Shown here one piece after another: positions 40,618 to 52,310 of a DNA stretch of 64,000 nt; within the stretch, counting starts at the first letter, position 1, and each line of letters opens with the position of its first letter. Origin of the DNA: Pseudonocardia petroleophila (GTDB taxonomy: Bacteria; Actinomycetota; Actinomycetes; Mycobacteriales; Pseudonocardiaceae). The notes below the pieces were generated by a model, which saw nothing but the letters and a program-made list of their open reading frames with translations, was not told the DNA's origin and searched no databases. Made by a program: the position numbers and the translations under genes. The stretch spans positions 3,107,501 through 3,171,500 of the forward strand of contig NZ_CP060131.1 in NCBI RefSeq assembly GCF_014235185.1. The letters run 5' to 3'.

Positions 40618-43233
40618 GTGACCGACACCCTCCCTCCGCGCACGGCCGACCTCCCCGCCCAGTGGAACCCGGGCGAGGTAGAGGGCGGCATGTACCAGGG
40701 CTGGGTCGACGCCGGGTACTTCACCGCCGACGCGGCGAGCGACAAGCCGCCGTTCTGCATCGTCATCCCGCCGCCCAACGTCACCGGCAGCCTGCACATC
40801 GGGCACGCGTTCGAGCACACGCTGATCGACATCCTGGTCCGGCGCCGCCGCATGCAGGGCTACGAGACGCTCTGGCTGCCCGGCATGGACCACGCCTCGA
40901 TCGCCGTGCACGCGCTGGTGGAGAAGGCGCTCGCCGCCGAGGGCACCAGCCGCCGCGAGCTGGGCCGGGAGGCGTTCATCGAGCGCACCTGGGAGTGGAA
41001 GGCCGAGCACGGCGGCGCGATCCTGTCGCAGATGCGGCGGCTCGGCGACAGCGTCGACTGGAGCCGTGAGCGCTTCACGATGGACGAGCGCTCCAACCGC
41101 GCCGTCCTCACCATCTTCAAGCGCCTGTTCGACGAGGGCCTGATCTACCGCGCGGAGCGGCTGGTCAACTGGTCCCCGGAGATGCGCAGCGTGCTCTCCG
41201 ACGTGGAGGTCGAGCACCGCGAGGTCGAGGGCGAGCTCGTCTCCATGCGCTACGGCGACGGCGACGCCGCGATCGTCGTCGCCACCACCCGCGTCGAGAC
41301 GATGCTGGGCGACACGGCCGTCGCCGTGCACCCCGACGACGAGCGCTACGCCCACCTCGTCGGCACCGAGATCGAGCTGCCGCTGGTCGGGCGCATGATC
41401 AAGATCGTCGCCGACGAGCACGTCGACCCGGAGTTCGGGACGGGTGCGGTCAAGGTGACCCCGGCCCACGACCCCAACGACTTCGAGATCGGCCGCCGCC
41501 ACGGCCTGCCGATGCCGACGATCATGGACGAGTCCGGGCGGATCACCGGCACGGGCACCGAGTTCGACGGCATGGACCGGTTCACCGCGCGGGTCAAGGT
41601 CCGCGAGGCGCTGGCCGCGCAGGGCCGGATCGTCGCCGAGAAGCGGCCCTACCTGCACAGCGTCGGGCACTCCAGCCGCGGCACCAAGGAGCCGATCGAG
41701 CCGCGCCTGTCGCTGCAGTGGTGGGTGAAGGTCGGGCCGCTCGCGCAGGTCGCGGGCGACGCCGTGCGCGACGGCTCCGTCGCGGTCCACCCGAAGGAGA
41801 TGGAGGCCCGCTGGTTCGGCTGGGTCGACAACATGCACGACTGGTGCATCTCCCGGCAGCTGTGGTGGGGCCACCGCATCCCGGTCTGGTACGGCCCCGA
41901 CGGAGAGGTCGTCTGCGTCGGCCCCGACGAGCAGCCGCCCGCGGGCTACACCCAGGACGAGGACGTCCTCGACACCTGGTTCTCCTCGGGCCTGTGGCCG
42001 TTCTCCACGCTGGGCTGGCCGGACGCGACGCCGGACCTGGAGAAGTTCTACCCGACGTCCGTGCTGGTCACGGGCTACGACATCCTCTTCTTCTGGGTCG
42101 CCCGGATGATGATGATGGGCCACTACGCGATGGGCGAGCGGCCGTTCGACACCATCGCCCTGCACGGCATGGTCCGCGACGCGCACGGCAAGAAGATGTC
42201 GAAGTCGGCAGGCAACACCGTCGACCCGGTGGCGTGGATGGACGCCTACGGCACCGACGCCGTGCGGTTCGCCCTGGCCCGCGGGGCCAACCCGGGCACC
42301 GACATGCCGATCGGTGACGAGGCCGTCCTCGCCGCCCGCAGCTTCGGCACGAAGCTGTGGAACGCCACGCGCCTGGCGATCGGCAACCACGCCTCGCCCG
42401 CGCTGCCGCTGCCCGCGGAGCCCACCGACGCCGACGCCTGGATCCTCGGGCGGCTGGCGCAGGTCCGCGAGCAGGTCGACGCGCTGCTGGAGGACTTCCA
42501 GTTCGCCAAGGCCACCGAGGCGCTCTACCACTTCACGTGGGACGAGTTCTGCGCGTGGTACCTGGAGCTGGCCAAGCCGCAGCTGGCCGACGAGGCCACC
42601 GCCGACGGCACCCGCGCCGTCCTCGGCCACGTCCTCGACGCCCTGCTGCGCCTGCTGCACCCGGTGATCCCGTTCATCACCGAGGCGCTGTGGCAGGCCC
42701 TGACCGGGGGCGAGTCGGTCGTCGTCGCCGACTGGCCCGTCGACGCGGGCCGCCCGGTCGACGCCGGCGCCGCCGCCCGGATCGCGGCGCTGCAGAGGCT
42801 GGCCACCGAGGTGCGCCGGTTCCGCACCGAGCAGCGGGTGCCCGACGCGCGCCGCGTCGCCGCCCGCCTGGTCGGGCTGGACGAGGCCGGGCTCGGGGCG
42901 CACCGCGCGGCGCTGGCGTCGCTGGTCCGCCTCGACGCCCCGGGCGAGGACTTCACGGCCACCGCCACGCTGGAGGTCGCGCTCGGCGGCGGCACCGTCC
43001 ACGTCGAGCTCGACACCTCCGGCGCCATCGACGTCGCCGCCGAGCGGGCCCGCCTGGGCCGCGACCTCGCCGCAGCCCAGAAGGAGCTCGACGCCGCCGA
43101 CAAGAAGCTCGGCAACCCGAAGTTCGTCGGGGGCGCGCCGGAGAAGGTGGTCGAGGGGATCCGCGCCCGGCGGGCCACGGCCGTCGCCGACATCGAGCGG
43201 GTCACCGCGCGCCTGGCCGCGCTCCCCTCATGA
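40618..43233 (+). CDS. valS: Valyl-tRNA synthetase
   Basis: 871 residues, class Ia. [16 protein letters not shown] carries the HIGH motif (residues 60-63), and KMSKS is at 526-530 ([14 protein letters not shown]). Between them lies the editing domain (about 200-330) that clears mischarged threonine. The C-terminal coiled coil (about 800-871) binds the tRNA. It charges tRNA-Val and is essential. GTG at 40618 is leaderless (TAGACT 7 nt upstream). Its stop overlaps folC by 4 bp (ATGA). Confidence 0.97.
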   Translation: MTDTLPPRTADLPAQWNPGEVEGGMYQGWVDAGYFTADAASDKPPFCIVIPPPNVTGSLHIGHAFEHTLIDILVRRRRMQGYETLWLPGMDHASIAVHALVEKALAAEGTSRRELGREAFIERTWEWKAEHGGAILSQMRRLGDSVDWSRERFTMDERSNRAVLTIFKRLFDEGLIYRAERLVNWSPEMRSVLSDVEVEHREVEGELVSMRYGDGDAAIVVATTRVETMLGDTAVAVHPDDERYAHLVGTEIELPLVGRMIKIVADEHVDPEFGTGAVKVTPAHDPNDFEIGRRHGLPMPTIMDESGRITGTGTEFDGMDRFTARVKVREALAAQGRIVAEKRPYLHSVGHSSRGTKEPIEPRLSLQWWVKVGPLAQVAGDAVRDGSVAVHPKEMEARWFGWVDNMHDWCISRQLWWGHRIPVWYGPDGEVVCVGPDEQPPAGYTQDEDVLDTWFSSGLWPFSTLGWPDATPDLEKFYPTSVLVTGYDILFFWVARMMMMGHYAMGERPFDTIALHGMVRDAHGKKMSKSAGNTVDPVAWMDAYGTDAVRFALARGANPGTDMPIGDEAVLAARSFGTKLWNATRLAIGNHASPALPLPAEPTDADAWILGRLAQVREQVDALLEDFQFAKATEALYHFTWDEFCAWYLELAKPQLADEATADGTRAVLGHVLDALLRLLHPVIPFITEALWQALTGGESVVVADWPVDAGRPVDAGAAARIAALQRLATEVRRFRTEQRVPDARRVAARLVGLDEAGLGAHRAALASLVRLDAPGEDFTATATLEVALGGGTVHVELDTSGAIDVAAERARLGRDLAAAQKELDAADKKLGNPKFVGGAPEKVVEGIRARRATAVADIERVTARLAALPS

Positions 43234-44690
43234 CGGGTCCCGAGGGCGACGGCGCGATCCCCGAGCCCGAGGACGCGGTGATCTCGCACGTCCTCGACGC
43301 CATCCGCGGCGGCGACACCCCGGACGTCATCCCGGCCACGTCGAGCGTGGCGAGCTTCGCCGAGTTCCTCGCGGTCGAGGCCGAGCTCGACCGGCGCTGG
43401 CCCGAGACGGTCATGGAGCCGTCGACGGAGCGGATCGCGGCACTGGTCGACGTGCTCGGTGAACCGCACCGCGGCTACCCGATCGTGCACCTGACCGGCA
43501 CCAACGGGAAGACGTCGACGGCCCGGATGGTCGACGCCCTGCTCACCGAGATCGGCCTGCGCACCGGCCGCTACACCAGCCCGCACCTGCAGCGGGCCAC
43601 CGAGCGCATCAACATCGACAACCGGCCGGTCACGCCGGAGCGCTACGTGGGCGTCTACCGCGACGTCGAGCCGTTCCTGGAGATCGTCGACGCGAAGCAC
43701 GGGACGCTGAGCAAGTTCGAGGTCCTCACCGCGATGGGGTTCGCCGCCTTCGCCGACGCGCCCGTCGAGGCCGGGATCGTCGAGGTCGGGCTGGGCGGGC
43801 GCTGGGACGCCACCAACGTCGCCGACGCCACCGTCGCCGTCATCACGCCGATCGGGCTCGACCACGCCGAGTTCCTCGGCACCGACGTCCTCGGCATCGC
43901 CCGGGAGAAGGCCGGCATCATCAAGCCGGGCTCGGTCGCCGTCCTCGCCACCCAGGACAAGGACGTGGCGGCGGTGCTGCTGGAGCGCTGCGTCGAGGTC
44001 GACGCGCAGGTGGCCCGCGAGGGCGCCGAGTTCGGGGTGGCCGAGCGGGAGATCGCGGTCGGCGGGCAGCGGCTCGCGCTGCGCGGCCTGTCCGGCATGT
44101 ACGACGACATCTTCCTGCCCCTGCACGGCGAGCACCAGGCGTCCAACGCCGCCATCGCCCTCGCCGCGGCCGAGGCGCTGATCGGCGCCGGGCCCAAGCA
44201 GCCGCTGGATGCCGACGCCGTGCGCGCCGCGTTCGCCGGGGTGTCCTCGCCCGGACGGCTGGAGCGGGTCGCGGCCGGGCAGGGCGTGCCGACGGTGCTC
44301 GTCGACGCCGCCCACAACCCGCACGGCGCCCGGGCGCTGGCCGCCGCGCTGATGAGCGAGTTCCGGTTCACCCGGCTCGTCGGCGTCGTCGGGGCGATGC
44401 GCGACAAGGACGTCCGCGGCATCCTCGCCGAGCTCGAGCCGGTGCTGCACGAGGTCGTCGTCACGGCCAACTCCTCGCCGCGCGCGATGGACGCCGACGA
44501 GCTGGGAGCGCTGGCCACCGAGGTGTTCGGACCCGAGCGCGTCAGCGTCGAGCCGGTGCTGCGGGCGGCGATCGAGCAGGCGGGGGAGCTGGCCGAGGAG
44601 GCGGGCGAGTCCGGGGTCGGCGTGATCGTCACCGGCTCCGTCGTCACGGCGGGCGAGGCGCGCACGATCTTCGGCCGGGAGCCGTCGTGA
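43230..44690 (+). CDS. folC: Folylpolyglutamate/dihydrofolate synthase
   Basis: 486 residues. The P-loop [14 protein letters not shown] and the second nucleotide-site region HKDH-like [20 protein letters not shown] fit Fol[18 protein letters not shown] is the C-terminal domain motif. It adds glutamate to dihydropteroate and to folates. A 45-residue N-terminal extension precedes the usual start of the family. The gene overlaps valS by 4 bp and DUF4233 by 4 bp, so the three form a tightly coupled operon conserved in actinobacteria. Confidence 0.96.
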   Translation: MTGPEGDGAIPEPEDAVISHVLDAIRGGDTPDVIPATSSVASFAEFLAVEAELDRRWPETVMEPSTERIAALVDVLGEPHRGYPIVHLTGTNGKTSTARMVDALLTEIGLRTGRYTSPHLQRATERINIDNRPVTPERYVGVYRDVEPFLEIVDAKHGTLSKFEVLTAMGFAAFADAPVEAGIVEVGLGGRWDATNVADATVAVITPIGLDHAEFLGTDVLGIAREKAGIIKPGSVAVLATQDKDVAAVLLERCVEVDAQVAREGAEFGVAEREIAVGGQRLALRGLSGMYDDIFLPLHGEHQASNAAIALAAAEALIGAGPKQPLDADAVRAAFAGVSSPGRLERVAAGQGVPTVLVDAAHNPHGARALAAALMSEFRFTRLVGVVGAMRDKDVRGILAELEPVLHEVVVTANSSPRAMDADELGALATEVFGPERVSVEPVLRAAIEQAGELAEEAGESGVGVIVTGSVVTAGEARTIFGREPS

Positions 44691-45064
44691 CCGCCCCGGA
44701 TCCGATGAAGGGGATCCGGGGGGTGTTCGCGGCCACCCTGGTCCTCGAGTCGATCGTGGTGCTGCTCGCGCTGCTGGTGCTGCCCAAGTTCGGCGACGGC
44801 GCCACCCCGCTCGGCGTCGGGCTGATCGCCGCGGTGGCCGTCGGGATGATCGTCGCGTCCGGGCTCCAGCGACGGCCGTGGGGGCTCGCGGTCGCCCTCG
44901 CGCTGCAGGTCGCGGTGCTGCTGTGCGGGTTCCTCGTGCCCGCTCTGGCGATCATGGGGATCGTGTTCGTGCTGGTGTGGGCCGGGCTGCTGTTCCTGCG
45001 CCGCGACGTCGCGCTGCGGATGGAGCGCGGCGAGCTGCCCAGCCAGCAGGTTCCCGAGTCGTAA
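44687..45064 (+). CDS. DUF4233 membrane protein
   Basis: 125 residues, four hydrophobic segments (about 10-28, 37-57, 62-82, 85-105). The family DUF4233 almost always follows folC in actinobacteria, and this gene overlaps folC (GTGA). No motif points to a function; conserved residues are few and the C-terminal tail is charged. Linked to folate or envelope biology only by position. Confidence 0.88.
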   Translation: MTAPDPMKGIRGVFAATLVLESIVVLLALLVLPKFGDGATPLGVGLIAAVAVGMIVASGLQRRPWGLAVALALQVAVLLCGFLVPALAIMGIVFVLVWAGLLFLRRDVALRMERGELPSQQVPES

Positions 45065-45099
45065 GGGACGGACGGCTCGGTTCCGGGCATCATCGTCGC

Positions 45100-45654
45100 G
45101 TGACCCTCCTCCGTCGTCCCGCCGTCCTGATCGGACTCGGCGTCGCCGCCGTGCTCGCCGTCGTCGCGCTGTCGGTGTTCCAGCCGTGGAAGCTGTTCGT
45201 CGACCGGACGGTGGACGAGGCGCTGCCGACGGCGGCCGCCCCCGTCTCCGTCGCGGTGCCGGCCGAGCCGGTCGCGGCCGGGCCGGTCGCGGCCGGGCCC
45301 GTCGAGCTCGCCCGCGGGGAGCTGATCAGCCACGAGCACGCGAGCTCCGGTTCGGTGGTGGTCCTGGAGCTGCCCGACGGCTCGCGCGTCCTGCGGCTGG
45401 AGGACCTCGACACCAGCGACGGCCCGCTGCTGAAGGTCTGGCTCACCGACGCCCCCGTGATCGAGGGCCGCGCCGGCTGGCACGTCTTCGACGACGGCGA
45501 GCACGTCGACCTCGGCGAGCTGAAGGGCAACATCGGCAGCTCCAACTACCCGATCCCGGCCGGCGTCGACCTCGCGCAGCTGACCAGCGTCAGCATCTGG
45601 TGCGACCGGTTCGACGTCTCCTTCGCCGCGGCGGCCCTGGCCCCGGTGGCCTGA
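45100..45654 (+). CDS. Membrane-anchored DM13 domain protein
   Basis: 184 residues. N-terminal membrane anchor RRPAVLIGLGVAAVLAVVAL (from about 5), a proline/alanine linker with repeats PVAAGPVAAGP, then a DM13 domain (about 85-180) marked by HEHASSGSVVVLELPDGSRV, LKVWLTDAP and DVSFAAAALA. DM13 domains occur in extracellular redox or electron-transfer proteins. The domain faces outside the membrane. CATCAT lies 6 nt before GTG 45100. A cysteine (IWCDRF) is present near the end. Confidence 0.87.
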   Translation: MTLLRRPAVLIGLGVAAVLAVVALSVFQPWKLFVDRTVDEALPTAAAPVSVAVPAEPVAAGPVAAGPVELARGELISHEHASSGSVVVLELPDGSRVLRLEDLDTSDGPLLKVWLTDAPVIEGRAGWHVFDDGEHVDLGELKGNIGSSNYPIPAGVDLAQLTSVSIWCDRFDVSFAAAALAPVA

Positions 45655-45665
45655 CCGGTCGCCGA

Positions 45666-45671
45666 TACCCT
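45666..45671 (+). promoter_or_regulatory. -10 hexamer TACCCT, leaderless ndk
   Basis: Seven bases before the GTG at 45679. Confidence 0.6.
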
Positions 45672-45678
45672 CGACCGC

Positions 45679-46089
45679 GTGACTGAACGCACCCTGGTCC
45701 TCGTCAAGCCCGACGGCGTCTCGCGCAAGCTCATCGGGGAGGTCCTCGCCCGCATCGAGCGCAAGGGCCTCGACATCGTCGCCCTCGAGCTGCGCACCGT
45801 CGACCGCGAGACGGCCGCCCAGCACTACGCCGAGCACGACGGCAAGCCCTTCTTCGAGTCCCTCCTGGAGTTCATCACCTCCGGCCCGGTGCTCTCCGCC
45901 GTGGTCGAGGGCCCGCGCGCGATCGCGGCGTGGCGCCAGCTCGCGGGCGGCACCGACCCCGTCGAGAAGGCCACCCCCGGCACGATCCGCGGCGACTTCG
46001 GACTGGAGACGCAGTTCAACCTCGTGCACGGCTCCGACTCGCCGGAGAGCTCGGCCCGCGAGATCAAGCTGTGGTTCCCGAACCTCTGA
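45679..46089 (+). CDS. ndk: Nucleoside diphosphate kinase
   Basis: 136 residues, full length. [20 protein letters not shown] is the N-terminal signature and H117 in NLVHGSDS is the phosphohistidine. It equalises NTP and dNTP pools. Every active-site motif is present. Start GTG 45679 is leaderless. A GNAT gene begins inside its 3' end. Confidence 0.98.
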   Translation: MTERTLVLVKPDGVSRKLIGEVLARIERKGLDIVALELRTVDRETAAQHYAEHDGKPFFESLLEFITSGPVLSAVVEGPRAIAAWRQLAGGTDPVEKATPGTIRGDFGLETQFNLVHGSDSPESSAREIKLWFPNL

Positions 46090-46586
46090 TCGAGGTCGTC
46101 CCCCAGGCGCCGCCGGTGGCCGCGCTGCACCGCCTCTGGCTGGCGGTCAGCCGCGCCGGCGGCGCCGTCGCGTTCGTGCCCGACTCGCCGGAGCAGGAGA
46201 TCCGCGCGGCCGCGCAGCACGCCGTCGACGAGGTCGCCGCCGGTCGCCTGCACCTGCTCGCGATCCGCGAGGGCGACGAGCTGACGGGCACGGTGTTCCT
46301 ACGGCCCGGACCGGGTCCGCGGGTCGCGCACCGGGCGGAGGTGGTGCGGCTCATGGTCGACCCGTCCCGGCAGGGCCGCGGCCGGGGCACCGCGCTGCTG
46401 ACGGCGGCCGTCGCCCACGCCCGCGCGCTCGGCCTGGAGCAGCTGCTGCTCTCCGCCCGCGGCGGGACACCCCTGCCCGCGTTCTACGCCGCGCGCGGCT
46501 GGACCGCGGCCGGTGTCTGGCGGGACGCCCTGCACCTGGGCCCGGACGACCGGCGCGACGAGCACTGGTTCCAGCTGCGCCTGTGA
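46071..46586 (+). CDS. GNAT family acetyltransferase
   Basis: 171 residues. The acetyl-CoA loop [20 protein letters not shown] is clear, with the following strand and [10 protein letters not shown] motif. The gene reads from GTG 46071, overlapping ndk by 19 bp, or from CTG 46086; no ribosome site decides. Substrate unknown (small molecule or protein N-terminus). Located between ndk and the ABC exporter. Confidence 0.83.
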   Translation: MVPEPLIEVVPQAPPVAALHRLWLAVSRAGGAVAFVPDSPEQEIRAAAQHAVDEVAAGRLHLLAIREGDELTGTVFLRPGPGPRVAHRAEVVRLMVDPSRQGRGRGTALLTAAVAHARALGLEQLLLSARGGTPLPAFYAARGWTAAGVWRDALHLGPDDRRDEHWFQLRL

Positions 46587-46640
46587 GCACCGGCCCGGGA
46601 CGGCGCCGGAACGTCCACGCGCTCTGTCGGGGGTGCGGGT

Positions 46641-46646
46641 TACCGT
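46641..46646 (+). promoter_or_regulatory. -10 hexamer TACCGT, leaderless ABC ATPase gene
   Basis: Seven bases before the ATG at 46654. Confidence 0.55.
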
Positions 46647-46653
46647 GCCTCCC

Positions 46654-47576
<923 letters not shown>

Positions 47577-47577
<1 letters not shown>

Positions 47578-48395
47578 TGGCCGCGATCCCCACCGCCACC
47601 CGCTCCGCGGGCCGCGCGCCGACGCCGGTCGGGGGCGTGCTGCTCGTCGTCGAGCACTTCTGGACCTGGTACCGGCGCAACTGGCGGGCCACCGCGGTCT
47701 CCTCCATCCTGCAGCCGCTGCTGTTCCTGCTGGCGTTCGGCGTGGGCTTCGGGTCGCTGGTGGGCGACTCCGGGGCCACGGGCGGCGCGCCCTACCTCGT
47801 GTGGCTGGCCCCCGCGCTGCTGGCGGTGTCGGCGGTGCAGAGCGCGGCGTTCGAGTCGACCTACCCGGTGCTGTCCGGGTTCAAGTGGCAGCGGGTCTAC
47901 CACGCGATGGCGGCCGGGCCGATCACGCCGGGCCAGGTCGCGCTCGGCCAGCTGGGCTGGACCACCGCGAAGATCACCGGGTCCGGGGCCGTCTACATCG
48001 GGGTGATCGCGGTGTTCGGCGGCGTCGCGCGGCCCACCATCGTGCTGTCGCTGCTGGCCGCGGCGCTCACCGGGGCCGCCGTCGCGGCGCTGGTCACGGC
48101 GTTCGCGGCCACCGTCGAGAGCGAGGGGGCGGCGTTCAACTCGCTGTTCCGGTTCGTCGTCGTCCCGATGACGCTGTTCTCGGGCACGTTCTTCCCCGTC
48201 GACCGGCTGCCCGAGTGGATCCGGCCGGTCGCGTGGATCTCACCGCTGTGGCACGGCACCGAGCTGGCCCGTGACGCCGCGCTCGGGATCTGGCGCCCGC
48301 TCGCCGTGCTCGGCCACGTCGCGGTGCTGGCGGCGCTGCTCGCCGTGGGCACCGCGCTGTCGGTGCGGTTCTTCCGCCGGAGGCTGGCGCTGTGA
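47577..48395 (+). CDS. ABC-2 exporter permease (NodJ-like), first
   Basis: 272 residues, six membrane helices. Family features are GGAPYLVWLAPALLAVSAVQ, SGFKWQRVYHAMAAGPITPG and FRFVVVPMTLFSGTFFPVDR near the end, the ABC2 permease motif. ATG 47577 overlaps the ATPase stop; the stop overlaps the second permease gene. It forms the channel with the second permease. Substrate unknown. Confidence 0.9.
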
Positions 48396-49198
48396 CGATC
48401 TTCGCGGGGATCGGCTTCCTTCCGCGCGGCGGCTACGCGGGCCGGTCCCGGATGCTGCTGGAGCGCTCCGCGCTGATCTCGCGCCGGGGCTGGCTGGTGT
48501 TCGTCTCCGGGTTCTTCGAGCCGGTGTTCTACCTCGTCGCGATGGGCCAGGGCCTCGGCTCGCTGGTGGGCGCCCTGCCCGGGCCCGACGGCGCGCCGAT
48601 CAGCTACGCCGCGTTCATCGCGCCGGGGCTGCTGGCGGCGTCGGCGATGAACGGGGCGGTGTTCGACTCCACGTTCAACGTCTTCTTCAAGCTCAAGTAC
48701 GCGAAGCTCTACGACGCGATGCTCGCCACGCCGCTCGGCCCGGTCGACATCGCGCTCGGCGAGATCGGCTGGGCGCTGATCCGGGGCGGGCTCTACGCGC
48801 TGGGCTTCCTGTCGGTGATGGCCGGGTTCGGGCTGCTCACCTCGCCGTGGGCGCTGCTGGCCCTGCCCGCGGCGCTGGTCGTCGCGTTCGCGTTCGCCGC
48901 GGTGGGGATGGCGGCCACGTCGTTCATGCGGTCCTGGCAGGACTTCGACCTGGTCACCCTCGCGATCCTGCCGATGTTCCTGTTCTCCACCACGTTCTTC
49001 CCGCTCTCGGTGTACCCGCCGGTGCTGCAGACGGTGGTGCAGTGCCTGCCGCTCTACCACGCCGTCGAGCTGATGCGCGGCCTCACGACCGGGGCGGTGC
49101 ACGTGGGGATGCTCGGCAACCTGGCCTACTTCGCGGTGATGATCGTGCTGGGGGTGGCGGTGGCGTCGCGGCGGTTGGACGCGCTGTTGTTGCGCTGA
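48392..49198 (+). CDS. ABC-2 exporter permease (NodJ-like), second
   Basis: 268 residues, six helices; PGLLAASAMNGAVFDSTFNV, LATPLGPVDIALGEI and LAILPMFLFSTTFFPLSVYP match the family. The GTG start overlaps the first permease stop by 4 bp. The two paralogous permeases with one ATPase form a complete exporter. Operon ends here. Confidence 0.9.
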   Translation: MTIFAGIGFLPRGGYAGRSRMLLERSALISRRGWLVFVSGFFEPVFYLVAMGQGLGSLVGALPGPDGAPISYAAFIAPGLLAASAMNGAVFDSTFNVFFKLKYAKLYDAMLATPLGPVDIALGEIGWALIRGGLYALGFLSVMAGFGLLTSPWALLALPAALVVAFAFAAVGMAATSFMRSWQDFDLVTLAILPMFLFSTTFFPLSVYPPVLQTVVQCLPLYHAVELMRGLTTGAVHVGMLGNLAYFAVMIVLGVAVASRRLDALLLR

Positions 49199-49266
49199 TG
49201 TCGCGGGGTTGCAACCGTCGGGCGACTCGGGTGGCCCGGGCCCGCCGAGGGGCCGATGATGTGGCC

Positions 49267-50058
49267 ATGACCGTCACGTCCCGGCGCTCCGCCACCGCCG
49301 ACCTCGTCCGTGGATCCGTCGTCGCGGTGCTCGCGGTCGTGCAGATCGTCGTGTCCGGGCTCGGGGGCTCCGGCGCCGTGGGGGAGTCGGTCGGCGTCGT
49401 GGCGCGCGACTACGCCACGCCGCTGCTCGCGGCCGGCTGGGCGTTCGTGATCTGGGGGCCGATCTACGTCGGGTTCCTGGCCTACGCGGTCTACCAGCTC
49501 CTGCCCTCGCAGCGCGGCCGCGAGGTGCACCGGCGCACCGGGTGGTGGCTCGTCGCGTCCGCCGTGCTGAACCCGGCCTGGATCCTCGCGTTCGGGGCGC
49601 GGCTGATCCCCGTCGCGGAGCTGATGATCGTGGGCCTGCTGATCTGCCTGGCCACCGTGTTCGGGCGGCTGAGCCGCGAGCCCGCGTCCGGGGTGCTGGA
49701 GCGGATCGTGTTCCGCGGGCCCGTCGCCCTCTACACCGGCTGGGTGTCACTGGCCACCGTGCTCGGCACCGCCGCCACCGGCGTGTGGGCGGGCCTGCCC
49801 GGCACCGGGGCGCTCCCGGCCATCGCCGCGGTCGTCGTGCTGCTGGCCGCGGCCGGGATCCTGATGTGGGTGGTCCTGTCGGGCACCGCGGTCGTCGGGT
49901 ACGCCGCGGCCGCCGTGTGGGCCCTGGTCGGGATCGTGCTCGGCGACGCGCCCGTCGCCGTCGCGGGGGCCGGGGTGCTCGCGATCGTCGCGGTCGTCGG
50001 GGCCACCGCGCGCCGCATCACCACCGCGGGCAACCCGGTGCGGGCCGCCTTCGGCTGA
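49267..50058 (+). CDS. TspO/MBR-like tryptophan-rich membrane protein
   Basis: 263 residues, about seven or eight hydrophobic segments, longer than the five-helix TspO. FVIWGPIYVGFLAYAVYQLL, WWLVASAVLNPAWILAF and ALYTGWVSLATV resemble TspO/MBR-related sequences. TspO proteins bind porphyrins and regulate stress. The relation is partial, so this is a distant relative. ATG 49267 has GATGAT at 6 nt, supporting it. It runs 68 bp after the ABC exporter. Confidence 0.65.
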   Translation: MTVTSRRSATADLVRGSVVAVLAVVQIVVSGLGGSGAVGESVGVVARDYATPLLAAGWAFVIWGPIYVGFLAYAVYQLLPSQRGREVHRRTGWWLVASAVLNPAWILAFGARLIPVAELMIVGLLICLATVFGRLSREPASGVLERIVFRGPVALYTGWVSLATVLGTAATGVWAGLPGTGALPAIAAVVVLLAAAGILMWVVLSGTAVVGYAAAAVWALVGIVLGDAPVAVAGAGVLAIVAVVGATARRITTAGNPVRAAFG

Positions 50059-50066
50059 GCCCGGCC

Positions 50067-50120
50067 GGGGCGGGTCGATCCGTCGGGGCAGGTCGATCCG
50101 TCAGGGCAGGTCGATCCGCA
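50067..50120. repeat. Three 18-bp tandem units across the end of the propeller gene
   Basis: GGGGCRGGTCGATCCGTC at 50067-50084, 50085-50102 and a variant at 50103-50120. On the - strand each unit repeats the last six codons of the gene (RIDLP and stop), so the terminus was copied downstream. Confidence 0.8.
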
Positions 50121-52209
50121 GCAGCACCCCGTCGACCGACTCGACGAGCCCGCCCTCGACGGTGAACGGCGCGTCGAGCCGGGGGTCCTGCGCCACCACG
50201 GTGACGGCCCCGGCGTCGTCGACCCGCAGCACCACCCCGTCGGCGACGACGACCGCGCGGCCGTCCGCGCCCAGCCCGACCACGGCCCGGTCCAGGGCCA
50301 GCCGCTCCGGGGCCACGCCCTTCGCGAGCTGCACCGGGACCGGGGAGCCCGGGCCGGCCGCGGGGTCGATCACGGGGCCGAGCACCCGGTCCCTCTCGAG
50401 GGCCAGCAGCCGCCCGCCCGCGAGGACCCAGCCGCGGCCGTCGGCGCGCACGACCCCGGCCGCCACGTCCCCGTCCAGCACCCGGACCGGGGCGCCGCCG
50501 TCGATCCGGTACGCCCCGGCCGCGGTGGCCAGCAGCGGCGGGCGCCCGCCCAGGTCGGGGACCAGCGCGGCGCCCTCGCGCGGGGCGGGGTGCCGCACCG
50601 GCGCGGACCGCACCTGCTCCCCGCCGGGGAGCGCGTGCACCAGCGTCAGCAGCTCGCCGTCCGGGCCCGCGACCTCCAGCCACCACGCGCCGCCCCCGCC
50701 GTCGGGCCAGACCTGCCCGAGGTGGCCGTCGCGGCGCGGCCCGAGGGTGACCGGCCCGCCCGGGCCGACCACCGCGAGGTCGCCGTCGATCCGCCCGCTC
50801 GCCCACCGCCCGTCGACGCCGAGGGGCACGCCGAGCGCGTCGCCGCCGGTGTTGGCGACCGGCACGAGCCCGACGGGCGGGCCCGCCGCGGGCGGGTCGG
50901 CGACGCAGCCGGCGGGGACGGGCGGGAGGTCGGCGAGCGCGGTGGCGGCGTCCGGGAGCCGCCACAGCGCGTCCGCCGTGCCGAGCACGATCGCGCCGTC
51001 CGGCAGCGCGACCAGGGCGTACGGGGTCCCCGGGAGCGGCGACGGCACCGCCCGCACGCCCCCGGCGGGATCGACGCGCGCGAGCCGCCCGTCGACGGCG
51101 AGCCAGATCCCGCCGTCGGCGTCGACCGCGGTCGGGCCGGGGGAGGTCAGCGCGCTCGTCCGGGCGCCCGCGTTGAGCCCGCACGTCGGGTCCGCCGCGC
51201 CGGCCAGCACCTGGGCGGCGATCCCGGTCGAGGTGGGCGCGAGGCGTTCGAGACGGGGTCCGGCGGCGAACCGCAGCGCCGCCCCGCCTGCCGTCGGGAG
51301 CACGTCGGGCAGGTCGACGCCGTCGGCGCCGTCGGGGTCGCGGATCGTGACGACCGGCAGGTAGACCGCGGGGACCTGGTGCGCCCCGCCGTACGCCCCG
51401 AGGTCGAGGCGGCGCACGGTGCCCCGGGGGTCGGCGCGGGCGTGCAGCCACACCGACCCGTCGGCGCCCACCCGGCTGACCGGTCCGACGTCGTCGACCC
51501 GCACCCGGGTCGGGTCCCCGGGCGCCGTCCCGGTGACGAGCAGGGCGTCGCCGCCGACCAGGCGCGCGACCCGCCCGCCCGCGACGCCCAGCACCACGTC
51601 ACCGTCGGTCCGGGCGACGACCCGCGCGCGCCCGGACGCGTCGGGGGCGACCAGGCCGTCGGCGCCGAACACGACGGGCACCCCGTCGAGCTCCCCGAGC
51701 CCGGACCCCGCGACGGTCACCGACGCGGGCAGCGTCGGCTCGCCCGAGCGCAGCGGCCGGTCGGGGTCGAGCACCGCGATGCGCACGAACGGCCCGTCGA
51801 CGACGCGGGGCGGGACCCGCGGCACGCCCGGGAGCACCGCCGTGCCGACGGCCGCGACGAGCGCGCACGCGAGCATTGCGCGGCCCGGCGGGCGGGCGAC
51901 GAGGGCGAGCACGGCCAGGCCGGCCATCCCGGCGACGACCGGTCCCGGCACCGCGGCGACGCCCCAGGCGGCCACGGCCACCGCGACGGCGCTGACCGTC
52001 GCCGCCCCGGACGCGGCGAGGAGCACCCGCCCCGCCGCGGGCCGCGACACGGCGGCGGCCGCGACGACGGCGAGCGCCACGACCGCGACCGTCACCGACG
52101 GGCCGAGCACCTCCCAGCCCGCCCACGGCCCGCGCCACCAGGGCAGCGCGAGCGCGGCCGCGCCGACCAGGGCGAACGCCGCGGCGACGAGGAGCGCGCG
52201 ACCGCTCAT
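50101..52209 (-). CDS. Membrane-anchored beta-propeller-like protein, unknown
   Basis: 702 residues. Four membrane helices in the first 130 residues; the rest is a long repeat region with recurring short strands such as GADGSVWLHARAD, DADGGIWLAVDGRLARVDPA and LPDGAIVLGTADALWRLPDA, typical of NHL- or SMP-like propeller blades. The domain probably lies outside the membrane. I know no named homologue. RBS GAGGGGGT before the ATG. Its 3' end carries the 18-bp tandem repeat. Confidence 0.72.
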   Translation of the reverse strand: MSGRALLVAAAFALVGAAALALPWWRGPWAGWEVLGPSVTVAVVALAVVAAAAVSRPAAGRVLLAASGAATVSAVAVAVAAWGVAAVPGPVVAGMAGLAVLALVARPPGRAMLACALVAAVGTAVLPGVPRVPPRVVDGPFVRIAVLDPDRPLRSGEPTLPASVTVAGSGLGELDGVPVVFGADGLVAPDASGRARVVARTDGDVVLGVAGGRVARLVGGDALLVTGTAPGDPTRVRVDDVGPVSRVGADGSVWLHARADPRGTVRRLDLGAYGGAHQVPAVYLPVVTIRDPDGADGVDLPDVLPTAGGAALRFAAGPRLERLAPTSTGIAAQVLAGAADPTCGLNAGARTSALTSPGPTAVDADGGIWLAVDGRLARVDPAGGVRAVPSPLPGTPYALVALPDGAIVLGTADALWRLPDAATALADLPPVPAGCVADPPAAGPPVGLVPVANTGGDALGVPLGVDGRWASGRIDGDLAVVGPGGPVTLGPRRDGHLGQVWPDGGGGAWWLEVAGPDGELLTLVHALPGGEQVRSAPVRHPAPREGAALVPDLGGRPPLLATAAGAYRIDGGAPVRVLDGDVAAGVVRADGRGWVLAGGRLLALERDRVLGPVIDPAAGPGSPVPVQLAKGVAPERLALDRAVVGLGADGRAVVVADGVVLRVDDAGAVTVVAQDPRLDAPFTVEGGLVESVDGVLLRIDLP

Positions 52210-52310
52210 CGGGCACCCCCTCGGACCGGACCGGCGACCGCACCGGCCGTCCTACCGGAGTCCGATCACGAGCGGGTAACGTCCCGGGCCTATCCACCCC
52301 AGGAGGGCTG

